Notes: generated by a model not told the origin, from the sequence alone. DNA of 64,000 nucleotides from Gallionella straubiae (GCF_051257895.1 NZ_CP194331.1:1736001-1800000); one strand, 5' to 3'. Counted from the first letter of the stretch, positions 32,923-41,400 are shown. Made by a program: numbers and translations.

Positions 32923-32946
32923 CTTTTCCCGCACCGGTGCGGACTA

Positions 32947-33063
32947 TTAACTCTTGCTGCCTTTGGTTGCATTCCTGTAAATCGTATAGAACAGCCATGC
33001 CACCACTCCAAAAGCCGCTGCTACGGCGATAATTACGCCCCAAAACACCATATCATGATTCAT
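32947..33063 (-). CDS. 38-residue single-pass membrane protein in the cbb3 operon
   Basis: Too short for usual ORF cut-offs but well supported. It has a strong ribosome site GGAGGAG seven bases before ATG, and an open frame that starts MNHDMVFWGVIIAVAAAF and continues through one membrane helix to a basic tail (YRNATKGSKS). It resembles, in size and topology, the small subunits such as CcoM or CydX that accompany terminal oxidases, so a role as an accessory subunit of the cbb3 oxidase is likely (inference). A second, frameshifted copy lies just upstream (33121-33230). Confidence 0.75.
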   Translation of the reverse strand: MNHDMVFWGVIIAVAAAFGVVAWLFYTIYRNATKGSKS

Positions 33064-33120
33064 GTTAAAACTCCTCCTTCATGCAATATAACCAAAACCC
33101 ATGCGAACGAAAAATTGCCG

Positions 33121-33230
33121 CTATCGCCCCTCATTGCATTCCCTGCAAACCTTGTAGAGCAGCCAAGTCGCAGCCGCAAATGCGACAACCATAACGACGA
33201 CTACCCCCAAAGCGCTACTTCCTGATTCAT
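33121..33230 (-). pseudogene. Frameshifted sister of the 38-residue membrane protein
   Basis: ATG 33230, with AAGGAG upstream, begins MNQEVALWG and then meets TAG after nine codons. One additional G in the G5 run (C5 on the plus strand at 33204-33208) would join it to VVVVMVVAFAAATWLLYKV and the tail CRECNEGR, giving a 36-residue homologue of the next gene (both have xWGV, AF, WL-YK/T and a basic end). It is either a decayed copy, a phase-variable or frameshifted gene, or a one-base sequencing error. The intact hydrophobic frame in the second half argues against long-standing decay. Confidence 0.65.
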
Positions 33231-33289
33231 CTTTAGATGCTCTCCTTCAGACAATGTCCGCGCAGGAGTTGCCCGCGCGGACAAGGGTG

Positions 33290-34198
33290 CTATTTTCCCT
33301 TGCTTGCATCCGGTGCCGCAGGGGCTGCAGGCGCGTCTGCCTGTCCACCTCCGAATTTGTACACATACACTGCCAGCTTCTTCATTTCGGCATCGGTCAG
33401 CTTGCCTGCCTCCTTGAACGATGGCATGACCGCCACGCGACCTTGCGGATTACCCGCATTCACGCCGTAGGTAATGGTGCGCTTGATACCCTCGAGCGAT
33501 CCATCAAAACGCCATATCTTGTCGGTCAGACTGGGCGCTCCCATGGCCTGTGTACCCTTGCCGTCTGCGCCGTGACAGGCCGTGCAACCCTTTGCCGCAA
33601 ACAACGGCGTGGAGGTTGGCTGGCCATTCGCGACCGCGTTGGCCAAGGCCTCGATTTCGGCAGCGGTAAGCATATCCTTGTGCGCCATCATCATGCCTTG
33701 GCGGCCACCGCTGATCGAAGCGTAGATGTCGTCGATCTTGCCGCCATACAGCCATTCATCGTCATTCAGGACGGGCGCGAACAGCCCTTCCTTGTCGTGC
33801 GTGCCAACGCCGTTCTGACCGTGACAGGCGGCGCAGTTGTCGCCGAACAGCACTTTGCCGGAACGGATGGTGTACTCGGCCAATTCGCTGTCCGCCAGAA
33901 TGGCTGCCGGCGTCATGTCCTTCAGCCTGGCTTCGAATTTGCCGCGCACTGCCTCCACCTCACCCTTGTCTTCTTCCATTTCCTTGATGGCCGTCCAACC
34001 ACCGAGCCCTTTGGTGAAAGTGTTCATCGTGGCGACAGGAATGGATGGGTAGTACAGGAAGTACACCACGCAAAATAACATGCTGGCTGCCAAGCCCAGC
34101 ATCCACCATTTGGGAGGCTGGTTGGTGAGATCAGCCAGATCGTCGTCCCACACGTGTCCCGTTGTCTGCGCGCCTGATTCCTCGTGTTTTTCGCTCAT
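33290..34198 (-). CDS. ccoP: cbb3-type cytochrome c oxidase di-haem subunit CcoP
   Basis: 302 residues. An N-terminal helix (WWMLGLAASMLFCVVYFLYY) anchors a periplasmic part with two c-type haem sites, CAACH and CTACH, each with a distal methionine region (GGRQGMMMAHKDML and VAVMPSFKEAGKL). It passes electrons from soluble cytochromes to CcoO and CcoN. The start overlaps ccoQ by four bases. The Pro/Ala-rich C-terminus is probably flexible. Confidence 0.96.
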   Translation of the reverse strand: MSEKHEESGAQTTGHVWDDDLADLTNQPPKWWMLGLAASMLFCVVYFLYYPSIPVATMNTFTKGLGGWTAIKEMEEDKGEVEAVRGKFEARLKDMTPAAILADSELAEYTIRSGKVLFGDNCAACHGQNGVGTHDKEGLFAPVLNDDEWLYGGKIDDIYASISGGRQGMMMAHKDMLTAAEIEALANAVANGQPTSTPLFAAKGCTACHGADGKGTQAMGAPSLTDKIWRFDGSLEGIKRTITYGVNAGNPQGRVAVMPSFKEAGKLTDAEMKKLAVYVYKFGGGQADAPAAPAAPDASKGK

Positions 34199-34404
34199 TT
34201 CATTTCTCCTGCATTGATTTGATCTTCGTCATTCAGCACCATGCCGCGCTGCGACTCGAACTTGTCCTTGTTAGCCGGACGAAACACCATGACATATACA
34301 TAGACCATGCCAATGGACACCGCTACGGTGAAGAACACGCCGAGCCAGTCATTGACAGTCATGGCTGCCGCATCCATGCCCAGATAACCCAGTAGATTAG
34401 TCAC
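34195..34404 (-). CDS. ccoQ: cbb3-type oxidase small subunit CcoQ
   Basis: About 60-69 residues with one membrane helix (WLGVFFTVAVSIGMVYVYVMVF) followed by RPANKDKFESQRGMVLNDED, the usual CcoQ ending that stabilises the complex. The longest frame begins with GTG 34404 inside the last codons of ccoO; ATG 34377 or ATG 34362 are alternatives and none has a strong ribosome site. It lies between ccoO and ccoP as expected. Confidence 0.88.
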   Translation of the reverse strand: MTNLLGYLGMDAAAMTVNDWLGVFFTVAVSIGMVYVYVMVFRPANKDKFESQRGMVLNDEDQINAGEMK

Positions 34405-35155
34405 GGTAGTTCACGCCTTCGGTAAACTTGATGTGATTTCCCATGCCCTGCAGGTAGGCAATCACCGCATCCATCTCGGTTTTACCCTCGACACCGGCCG
34501 AACTCGCAATATCCATCTCGGTGTAATTGGCCGGGTAGAACGGCATCATATTCATGACTTCCATGGTTTTTTTCACCTTGGCCACATCCACTTTTTTGCC
34601 ATCCAGGAAGGCATAGTTGGGCATGACGGATTCGGGCACCACTTCACGCGGATACATCAGGTGGCGGCGGTGCCATTCATCCGAATACTTGCCGCCGACG
34701 CGCGCCAGGTCCGGGCCGGTACGCTTGGAACCCCACTGGAAGGGATGGTCGTACATAGATTCGGAAGACACCGAGAATTGGCCGTAGCGATCCTTCTCGT
34801 CGCGGAACGGGCGAATCATCTGCGAATGGCACAGATAGCAGCCTTCGCGGATATATATCTCGCGCCCCGCCAGTTCAAGCGGCTTGTAGGGACGCACGCC
34901 ATCGCCCGGCTTCCAGTCGTCCAGGGATTGGCCCGGCTTGCGCTGCCAGACGATGGGGGATATCTGCTTGCTGTCCACCTTGGTTTTGACATCGGGGGAC
35001 AGGTGGGTCATGGTACGGTCCAGGTAGAACAGCGGGACGATTTCCACAATGCCGCCGAACACCAGAACAAATGCAACCACCACGAACATCAGGACCGTGC
35101 TGCGCTCGATCTTGTCCTGGAACTTGGTCGAATAGATTTTATCGCGATCAGACAT
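34397..35155 (-). CDS. ccoO: cbb3-type oxidase mono-haem subunit CcoO
   Basis: 252 residues. N-terminal helix (VLMFVVVAFVLVFGGIVEI) and one c-type haem motif CYLCH near residue 110 in YIREGCYLCHSQMIRPF, followed by the conserved GPDLARVGGKYSDEWHRRHL and a distal methionine region VPESVMPNY. It carries electrons from CcoP to the binuclear centre. It follows ccoN by ten bases. Confidence 0.97.
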   Translation of the reverse strand: MSDRDKIYSTKFQDKIERSTVLMFVVVAFVLVFGGIVEIVPLFYLDRTMTHLSPDVKTKVDSKQISPIVWQRKPGQSLDDWKPGDGVRPYKPLELAGREIYIREGCYLCHSQMIRPFRDEKDRYGQFSVSSESMYDHPFQWGSKRTGPDLARVGGKYSDEWHRRHLMYPREVVPESVMPNYAFLDGKKVDVAKVKKTMEVMNMMPFYPANYTEMDIASSAGVEGKTEMDAVIAYLQGMGNHIKFTEGVNYRD

Positions 35156-35165
35156 TTCTCACTCC

Positions 35166-36596
35166 TTATGCTTGTGCGGGAACGGCTTGGGCGCTGCGTG
35201 CGGCGCTTGCCTTGCGCACCGTCATTACCACGTTGTACAGCATGATCCAGGCGCCCAGATGGAAGATCAGCCCGCCGATGGTGCGCATCGCGTAGTACGG
35301 ATGCATTGCGGCTACAGATTCAACAAAGGTGTAGGTCAAAGTGCCGTATTCGTCGTAATCGCGCCACATCAGACCCTGCATGATGCCGGACACCCACATC
35401 GCCACGACGTAAATCACAGTGCCGATAGTAGATAACCAGAAGTGCACATTGACCAGGTTGTCGGAGTACATCTCGGTGTTCCACAGCTTCTTCACCAGAT
35501 GGTAGATCGCGCCGATGGAAACCATCGCCACCCAGCCCAGCGCGCCGGAATGCACGTGACCGATGGTCCAGTCGGTGTAATGCGACAGGGCATTCACGGT
35601 CTTGATCGACATCACCGGCCCCTCGAAGGTGGACATCGCATAGAACGCCAATGCAACCACCAGGAAGCGCAGGATGTAATCGGTGCGCAGGCGATCCCAG
35701 GCGCCGGACAGCGTCATCATGCCGTTCATCGCACCGCCCCAGGACGGGATAATCATCGCCAGGGAAACTGCCGCGCCGAGCGAGCCGGTCCAATCTGGCA
35801 ATGCGGTGTACTGCAGATGGTGTGCGCCCAGCCACACGTAGCCGAACATTAGCGACCAGAAGTGCAGCACGGACAGGCGATAGGAGAATACGGGGCGGTT
35901 GGCCTGCTTTGGCACGAAGTAGTACATGATGCCGAGGAAGCCGGCGGTCAGGTAGAAACCCACCGCATTATGACCCCACCACCACTGGATCATGGCGTCC
36001 TGCACGCCGGAGAAAATGGCGTAGGACTTGGTCAGGCTGACCGGGATGGCAAGACTGTTCACCACGTGCAGATAGGTGATCATCACGATCATGCCCATGA
36101 AGAACCAGTTGGACACGTAGATATGCGAAGTCTTGCGCTTCGCTATGGTCATGATGTAATTCAGCCCGAACGCCAGCCAGACGACGGCGATCAGGATGTC
36201 GATCGGCCATTCCAGTTCGGCGTACTCCTTACCCTGGGTGAGTCCCAGCGGCAGGGTGACAACCGCAAGCACGATGATCAGGTTCCAGCCCCAGAAGGTG
36301 AACCACCCCAAACCATTGCTCCACAGCTTGGTCGCACCAGTGCGCTGCACGATATAGTAGCCGGTAGCCATCAGCGTACAGCCGCCAAATGCGAAAATTA
36401 CCGCATTGGTGTGCAGCGGGCGCAAACGCCCGAAGGATATCTCAGCGATGTCAAAATTCAAGAACGGCCACGCCAATTCCGCTGCGATCCAAACGCCGAC
36501 CAGCGTACCCACCAAAAAGTAGATCACCGCCGCGATGGAAAACCACCTGACGACTCCCATGTCGTATTTCACTGGTGCTGCTTGAGTTGTCTCCAC
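35166..36596 (-). CDS. ccoN: cbb3-type cytochrome c oxidase catalytic subunit CcoN
   Basis: 476 residues with twelve predicted membrane helices. Haem and CuB ligand histidines are visible in PLHTNAVIFAFGG (low-spin haem b), WWWGHNAVGFYLT (CuB), LHFWSLMFGYVWLGAHHL (CuB pair), and IGHVHSGALGW (haem ligands). No D-channel motif is expected in this family. High-affinity terminal oxidase that supports microaerobic growth. It is the first structural gene of the operon; no clear Fnr box was seen in the 97-base gap upstream. Confidence 0.97.
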   Translation of the reverse strand: METTQAAPVKYDMGVVRWFSIAAVIYFLVGTLVGVWIAAELAWPFLNFDIAEISFGRLRPLHTNAVIFAFGGCTLMATGYYIVQRTGATKLWSNGLGWFTFWGWNLIIVLAVVTLPLGLTQGKEYAELEWPIDILIAVVWLAFGLNYIMTIAKRKTSHIYVSNWFFMGMIVMITYLHVVNSLAIPVSLTKSYAIFSGVQDAMIQWWWGHNAVGFYLTAGFLGIMYYFVPKQANRPVFSYRLSVLHFWSLMFGYVWLGAHHLQYTALPDWTGSLGAAVSLAMIIPSWGGAMNGMMTLSGAWDRLRTDYILRFLVVALAFYAMSTFEGPVMSIKTVNALSHYTDWTIGHVHSGALGWVAMVSIGAIYHLVKKLWNTEMYSDNLVNVHFWLSTIGTVIYVVAMWVSGIMQGLMWRDYDEYGTLTYTFVESVAAMHPYYAMRTIGGLIFHLGAWIMLYNVVMTVRKASAARSAQAVPAQA

Positions 36597-36640
36597 AATA
36601 CCTCCCTGATGCTAGTTAAAAACAATGCATTTCTCCCACA

Positions 36641-36684
36641 ATACAAAAGCGCGTTCCGGAACTGCGGCAATGTGCCGGACGCGC
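36641..36684 (-). terminator. Intrinsic terminator after the di-haem peroxidase gene
   Basis: Minus strand: stem gcgcgtccgg (36675-36684) with ccggaacgcgc (36649-36659, one bulge), followed by ttttgtatt. It separates the peroxidase from ccoN. Confidence 0.75.
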
Positions 36685-36693
36685 CCCGATAAA

Positions 36694-37683
36694 CTACTCA
36701 AACGGCCTGGGGCGCGGCGTCTTGTCCGTAGACGGCGGCAGAATCGGCAGCTTGAAATCCGGCTGTTTGCCGGTAAGCGTCTTCAGGAAGGCAACTATCC
36801 GGCCGATCTCGTCCTTGCTGAAACTGCGGCCGAGCTGCAGCCTCCCCATCGTATCCACCGCCTCTTCCAGGGTCCAGGCAGCGCCATCGTGGAAGTAGGG
36901 GTAGGTCAATTCGACGTTGCGCAGGATCGGCACCTTGAAGTTCATGCGATCCGCGTCCTTGCCTGTGACCGCAATCCGCCCCTGCGCCTTGCTGGCTGTC
37001 TTGTAGTCGGCATGCAAACCCATTTTCTGGAACGATCCACCGCCCACGGCGGCGCCGTTATGGCAGGCAACGCAGCCCGTATCCTTGAACAGCTTGTAAC
37101 CGGCCAGTTCGGTGCCGTTCAGCGCCTTCTTGTCACCCTTCAGCCATTTATCGAAACGGGAATCCGGCGTAACCAGGGTTTCTTCGAAAGCAGCAATGGC
37201 ATCGGTCACCATACCGACCTTGATGTCGTCCGAGCCGAACACTCGTTTGAATTCGTCGCGGTACTGGGGAATGGAGCGCAGCACATCCACCGCCAGTTCG
37301 TGAGTGAAGGCCATCTCGCCGGGGTTGGCGATGGGGCCGCCCGCCTGCTCCTTCAGATCCTTCGCACGCCCATCCCAGAACTGCGCCAGGTTCATGCTCG
37401 AATTCAGCACGGTGGGCGCATTGATCGGGCCTTGCTGCCAGCGGTCGCCGATGGATGTCTGCAAATTGTCCGTCCCGCCCATGCTCAGGTTGTGGCAGGA
37501 ATTGCAGGAAATAAAACCGGATTTGGATAGTCGCGGATCGAAGAAAAGCTTCTTACCCAATTCCATCTTCGCCACATTCTTGACGGTTACGCGATGGACA
37601 GGCTGGATAGGTTCGCTGGCGGCGGCCCAGGAGGCCGACGTAGAAACAACAATCAGTGCTGCTATCAAAGTGACAAGTTTCAT
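36694..37683 (-). CDS. Di-haem cytochrome c peroxidase (CCP/MauG family)
   Basis: Periplasmic enzyme that reduces hydrogen peroxide with electrons from c-type cytochromes. Signal peptide LVTLIAALIVVSTSASWAA, then the peroxidatic haem site CNSCH in GFISCNSCHNLSMGG and the electron-transfer haem site CVACH in DTGCVACHNGAAVGG; the conserved KVPILRNVELTYPYFHDG carries the tryptophan/methionine region. ATG 37683 has AAGGA six bases upstream and gives a clean signal peptide; longer starts (37689, 37698) are less likely. It is next to the cbb3 operon but separated by a terminator, and may belong to the same low-oxygen regulon. Confidence 0.94.
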   Translation of the reverse strand: MKLVTLIAALIVVSTSASWAAASEPIQPVHRVTVKNVAKMELGKKLFFDPRLSKSGFISCNSCHNLSMGGTDNLQTSIGDRWQQGPINAPTVLNSSMNLAQFWDGRAKDLKEQAGGPIANPGEMAFTHELAVDVLRSIPQYRDEFKRVFGSDDIKVGMVTDAIAAFEETLVTPDSRFDKWLKGDKKALNGTELAGYKLFKDTGCVACHNGAAVGGGSFQKMGLHADYKTASKAQGRIAVTGKDADRMNFKVPILRNVELTYPYFHDGAAWTLEEAVDTMGRLQLGRSFSKDEIGRIVAFLKTLTGKQPDFKLPILPPSTDKTPRPRPFE

Positions 37684-38031
37684 GATCATTCCTTTCACAG
37701 GAGAAGAAACACAAGAACGGACTCAGCTTTGTGGTGCAACGACCAATTGCGGCATAGTGTAGTGCACATCCTCACAATAGGAAAGGCAATTCACCCCGCC
37801 AACCACCCAAAGAACCAAGTCCCGCTCGAACGCCCGCCTTCCGGCAGAACGCCAATATTCTTTTTCGATAACCCAACACAGGTTACCAATCTGAGCAAAC
37901 CCGGCTTACCTGGCAAATATGCCGTTCGCAACTGAGCGGTGCCACAAGCGGCCAGTACCAGCGCATGAGATAAACAAGCTGCCACAGAGATATCACTGCA
38001 GTCATTCTCTGTTCAAATACCGTGAAAAACC

Positions 38032-38045
38032 CTGATGCACGTCAA
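38032..38045. promoter_or_regulatory. Fnr-like binding site
   Basis: ctgatgcacgtcaa matches the ttgat-N4-atcaa consensus at eight of ten positions. It is about 350 bases upstream of the di-haem peroxidase start. An Fnr-type gene is nearby (39011-39793). The distance is long, so assignment is tentative. Confidence 0.45.
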
Positions 38046-38090
38046 CCTTTCTATCTGGAACTGAAAGTGATGTTAATGTAGAAAGATTAA

Positions 38091-38130
38091 GGCCCGGCAA
38101 AATCCGCTTGAAGCGTCTATCGCCGGGTCC
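38091..38130 (-). terminator. Putative terminator after ompW
   Basis: Inverted repeat ggcccggc...gccgggtcc with an inner cgctt/aagcg stem. The minus-strand continuation is ttaatcttt, a weak T-tract. Confidence 0.5.
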
Positions 38131-38142
38131 CTTATTTTTACT

Positions 38143-38733
38143 TTAAAACTTCCAGCCCAAACCGACACCGAACAGGATCGGATCTATCTTGAGCGTCGTC
38201 ACATAAGCGCCTGCCGTTGTCTTCACGTCGGTCTTCATCCAAACCTTCTTCAGGTCAACGTTGAAGGACAGGTTTTTATTGATCGGCATGTCGAAGCCAA
38301 CTTGCAGCGCACCGCCTGTGCTGCTCCTGTCGACGTCCAGGTTACCCAGGCTCACGCTCGAAAAACGCGTGTAATTCAGACCGGCTCCCACATAAGGACT
38401 GAAGGAACTGCCGGGCATGAAGTGATATTGCGCCAACAGGGTCGGCGGCAGTTCTCTCAACGTGCCAAGCGACGCGCCGTTCAGCGTCACAGTATGTTTT
38501 TGTGGATAGGTCAGTACCAGTTCAGCCGAAATGTTGCTGGTAAAGAAATAGCTGATGTCGACCTCGGGGATCGTCTCGTTGCTGACCGCCACGCCCGTGA
38601 GGGGGCTGGAGCTGCTTTGCGGTGCGACGTTGACTGCGCGCGCGCGCACCAGCCAGTCGCCTGCCTCTGCGAATACATTGGATGATGCAAACAACGCGCT
38701 TGCCGCTACGGCCATCAATACTCTTTTCTGCAT
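38143..38733 (-). CDS. ompW: OmpW family outer membrane protein
   Basis: 196 residues. Signal peptide VLMAVAASALFASSNVFA and an eight-stranded barrel with the family features VRARAVNVAP near the start, PEVDISYFFTSNISAELVLTYPQ, LPPTLLAQYHFMP, SPYVGAGLNYTRF and the aromatic C-terminus GLGWKF for BAM recognition. OmpW relatives move small hydrophobic molecules and are often controlled by oxygen through Fnr. A near-perfect Fnr/FixK-type box lies 76-89 bases upstream of the ATG. Confidence 0.94.
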   Translation of the reverse strand: MQKRVLMAVAASALFASSNVFAEAGDWLVRARAVNVAPQSSSSPLTGVAVSNETIPEVDISYFFTSNISAELVLTYPQKHTVTLNGASLGTLRELPPTLLAQYHFMPGSSFSPYVGAGLNYTRFSSVSLGNLDVDRSSTGGALQVGFDMPINKNLSFNVDLKKVWMKTDVKTTAGAYVTTLKIDPILFGVGLGWKF

Positions 38734-38808
38734 GATTTTCTCCTGAAAGTTAATTACTAGGGCTCAAAAAATACCCACAAAGAATATGTGGGTTTGAGCG
38801 GAGGAACC

Positions 38809-38822
38809 ATGACGCGCGTCAA
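38809..38822 (-). promoter_or_regulatory. Fnr/FixK-type box upstream of ompW
   Basis: On the minus strand ttgacgcgcgtcat, a near-perfect dyad of the form ttgac-N4-gtcaa. Placed 76 bases before the ompW ATG, so a start site about 41 bases downstream of its centre is feasible. A stem with arms acccaca/tgtgggt at 38774-38793 lies between box and gene. Confidence 0.6.
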
Positions 38823-39010
38823 CCTTCCTGTTCGACACGCAGAAACAAGCGCTTTGTTGCCAAGGCAATTGGCTGTAACAGGTTTCAGTTATTCCAGGGC
38901 AGGTTATAAATCTGATTGGCGAAGTAGACGCAACATGGGGTTGCGCCTACTCCGCAACGAAACAATAGGGAATAAAGGCCTGCTGAACTAAGCTCTGGGT
39001 AGCGGAAAAA

Positions 39011-39793
39011 TCAGCAGCAGGGCTGGGCGCGCAGCAGCGGGATAACCTGCGCGGTAGCGGTGTAAGGCTCACGCGCAATGCCACTCAGGCGTTCGAGATT
39101 ATTCAACATGATATGCCGGCGTTCGATGGTAACCACACCTTCTTCCTGGAAACGGGTAAAAATACGGCTGACCGTTTCCTCGGCGATGCCCAGATAATTG
39201 CCGATGTCACCGCGCGACATGCTCAGATTGAACTGGGTGGGAGAATAGTTGCGCATGGCAAACCGCCGCGACAGCGACAGCAGGTAAGTCGCCAGCCGTT
39301 CTTCGGCATTCTTTTTACCGAGCAACAGCATCAACTCCTGGTTGTGCTTGATCTCCCTGCTCATCATCCTGAGCATTTGATAATGCACCGACGGGATTTG
39401 CCGCGCCAACTCCTCGAAGCAATCCACGGAAATCTCGCACACCGCAGTGGTTTCCAGCGCAATCGCTTCGCAGTTATAGCGCCTTTCGTCTATGGCGTTC
39501 AGCCCGAGCAGTTCACCCGGAACATGAAAGCCGGTGATCTGCAGGCGGCCGTCGTCGGTGGAAATGCAGGTCTTGACCGATCCGCTACGAATGGCATAAA
39601 TGCGATTGAACGCCTCGCCAACGCGATACAGCACCTCTCCGCGCTTGATGATGTGCTTCTTCTTCACATAGCGGTCGAGCACCGACGTATCGGCGCTTTC
39701 GAGCCCCATGGATAAACCGATCCGGTAAAAGCCGCAGTTCTGGCAGGCTATCACGGGACAGCTCTGTTTTAGCTCAGCTTGAGGTGCCATCAT
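39011..39793 (-). CDS. Crp/Fnr-family transcriptional regulator with atypical cysteine set
   Basis: About 260 residues with clear Fnr order: N-terminal cysteine region CPVIACQNCGFYRIG, cyclic-nucleotide-binding-like beta roll (LYRVGEAFNRIYAIRSGSVKT, LQITGFHVPGELLGL), dimer helix (KKNAEERLATYLLSLSRRFA) and helix-turn-helix GDIGNYLGIAEETVSRIFTRF. The recognition residues E-x-x-S-R are those that read ttgat in E. coli Fnr. Cys17, Cys20 and Cys119 match ligands C20, C23 and C122 of E. coli Fnr, but the C29 position is Gly26; an extra Cys12 lies five residues before Cys17. Oxygen sensing is therefore likely but not certain. ATG 39793 has GGAG close upstream. Confidence 0.88.
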   Translation of the reverse strand: MMAPQAELKQSCPVIACQNCGFYRIGLSMGLESADTSVLDRYVKKKHIIKRGEVLYRVGEAFNRIYAIRSGSVKTCISTDDGRLQITGFHVPGELLGLNAIDERRYNCEAIALETTAVCEISVDCFEELARQIPSVHYQMLRMMSREIKHNQELMLLLGKKNAEERLATYLLSLSRRFAMRNYSPTQFNLSMSRGDIGNYLGIAEETVSRIFTRFQEEGVVTIERRHIMLNNLERLSGIAREPYTATAQVIPLLRAQPCC

Positions 39794-39906
39794 TACTCCA
39801 CTCAAATATAAAATATCCCGCACAACCCCGCTTGTTTGAGCGCAACAGCGCATAGGGGTTCCGGCGCAAGGCGCCTGATATCTGAAAAATATCCTTCAAA
39901 GGCGCT

Positions 39907-41283
39907 TTAACCGCATGACTTTGTGCAACTGCGGGCCTTTTCAACATCACGTTCAAAAGACCCTCCGTAACGCCGCAGCAGTTCAAGCATGGCGGAGGCT
40001 TTGTCCAGCGTCTCCTGGTACTCAGCCGCCTGGTCCGAGTCCGCCACAATGCCGCCGCCCGCCCAACAGTATATTAGTTTTTCATTATACACCAAGGTGC
40101 GGATGGCGATATTGCTGTCCATGTTGCCGTCAAAACCGGCATAGCCGATAGCGCCGCAATAGACACCGCGGCGGTCCGGCTCCAGTTGCTCGATGATCTG
40201 CATCGCGCGTAGCTTGGGCGCGCCGGTGACCGAGCCGCCCGGAAAACAGTCGCGCAGCACGTCCAGCGCGTCGCGCCCCGGAGCGAGCCGCCCCTCCACC
40301 GTGCTGACGAGGTGATGCACGTTGGCAAAGCTCTCCACCTCGAACAATTCCGGCACGCGCACCGAACCGGGCGCACAGCTCTTGCCCAGATCGTTGCGCA
40401 GCAGATCCACAATCATCAGGTTTTCCGCACGATCCTTGGGATGGTTGCGCAACTCTTCGGCAAGCCGGCGATCCTGCTGCGCGTCGCCGCTGCGGGGGCG
40501 GGTGCCCTTGATCGGCCTGGTCTTGACCTTGCCGCCTTGCACACTGACGAAACATTCCGGCGAGGCGCACAGAATCTGTGTCTGGGGCAGGTTCAGGAAG
40601 GCCGCATAGGGTGCGGGGCTCAGGCTGCGCAGCGCAAGATAGGCGCCGAAGGCATCGCCTGCGGCCTGCGCGCTGAAGCGCTGCGCGAGATTGATCTGGT
40701 AGCAGTCGCCCGCCTGCAGATACCCCTGCACCACCGCGAAGGCGGCCGCGTAGCCTTCCGGGGTGAAGTTTGAGGCTATATTTCCCCGCACGCGGAAAGT
40801 ATCGGCAGGAAGCGCAGGAAGATTCTGCAAACGGAGCAGCAGCCGCGGCAGCAGCTCCGCCGTTTCGGCAAAGCGCCGGTGCGACACCAACTTTGCTGTA
40901 TGCAGCCGGTGATCCAGCACAACCGCCCAGTCGTAGATGCCCACCGCCATGTCCGGCAACTGCCCGCGGGGCTGCGCGATGTCCGGCAAAGCCATCATGC
41001 GGCGCGCCAGATCGTAGCCCCAGTAGCCCAGCGCGCCGCCGGCGAAAGGCACTCCTTCAATCGGCGCGACCGGCTCGCCCAGGGCGTCGCGCAGCAAGGT
41101 AAACGGATCGCCCTCTTTCGAGCCCTGATCGAGCGTCAAGGTGCGCTGCGGCGCGGCGGTCAGGATGTCGTAGCGCGCCATCCCGCCGCTATCCAGCCAC
41201 ACCGCCCAAGGCAGGTCGGCCAGCGCGGCGTAATAGCGCGAAGCATCGGGCTGATAGGGTAGCGGGGTGCTGTAGAAACTCAT
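39907..41283 (-). CDS. pabB: Aminodeoxychorismate synthase component I PabB
   Basis: Makes 4-amino-4-deoxychorismate from chorismate and ammonia for folate synthesis. The chorismate-binding domain is complete: GDCYQINLAQRFSA, PYAAFLNLPQTQILCASPE, TRPIKGTRPRSGD, DRAENLMIVDLLRNDLGK, VHHLVSTVEGRL, FPGGSVTGAPKLRAMQIIE and GVYCGAIGYAG. The KTRPIKGT lysine motif is that of PabB rather than TrpE. 458 residues from ATG 41283 is standard; the longer open frame has no support. No pabA or pabC follows. Confidence 0.95.
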   Translation of the reverse strand: MSFYSTPLPYQPDASRYYAALADLPWAVWLDSGGMARYDILTAAPQRTLTLDQGSKEGDPFTLLRDALGEPVAPIEGVPFAGGALGYWGYDLARRMMALPDIAQPRGQLPDMAVGIYDWAVVLDHRLHTAKLVSHRRFAETAELLPRLLLRLQNLPALPADTFRVRGNIASNFTPEGYAAAFAVVQGYLQAGDCYQINLAQRFSAQAAGDAFGAYLALRSLSPAPYAAFLNLPQTQILCASPECFVSVQGGKVKTRPIKGTRPRSGDAQQDRRLAEELRNHPKDRAENLMIVDLLRNDLGKSCAPGSVRVPELFEVESFANVHHLVSTVEGRLAPGRDALDVLRDCFPGGSVTGAPKLRAMQIIEQLEPDRRGVYCGAIGYAGFDGNMDSNIAIRTLVYNEKLIYCWAGGGIVADSDQAAEYQETLDKASAMLELLRRYGGSFERDVEKARSCTKSCG

Positions 41284-41400
41284 TGCTCGATCATGGGTAG
41301 TGGCGGCATCAAACGCGCAGGGCAGGAAGCCCACACCGCCAAAGGTGGAATGATACCACCAGAGCCGCACCTCCTTTGCGCGGTGATCCCCTACCCCTTG

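Larger units (their letters stand above)
37684..38142. other. 459-base gap without a gene: peroxidase promoter region, Fnr-like box and ompW 3' end
   Basis: No convincing coding frame is present. It contains an Fnr-like box at 38032-38045 and an inverted repeat at 38091-38130 that likely ends ompW transcription. The remainder shows no repeat or structured element. Confidence 0.6.

Noticed and set aside
32893..32926. tRNA gene suggested by ggggattcgaacccc
   Set aside because: No acceptor, D or anticodon stems around it; the T-run after the stem shows a terminator.
36597..36693. Fnr box upstream of ccoN
   Set aside because: No ttgat-N4-atcaa-like dyad is present in the gap; only the terminator of the peroxidase gene is seen.
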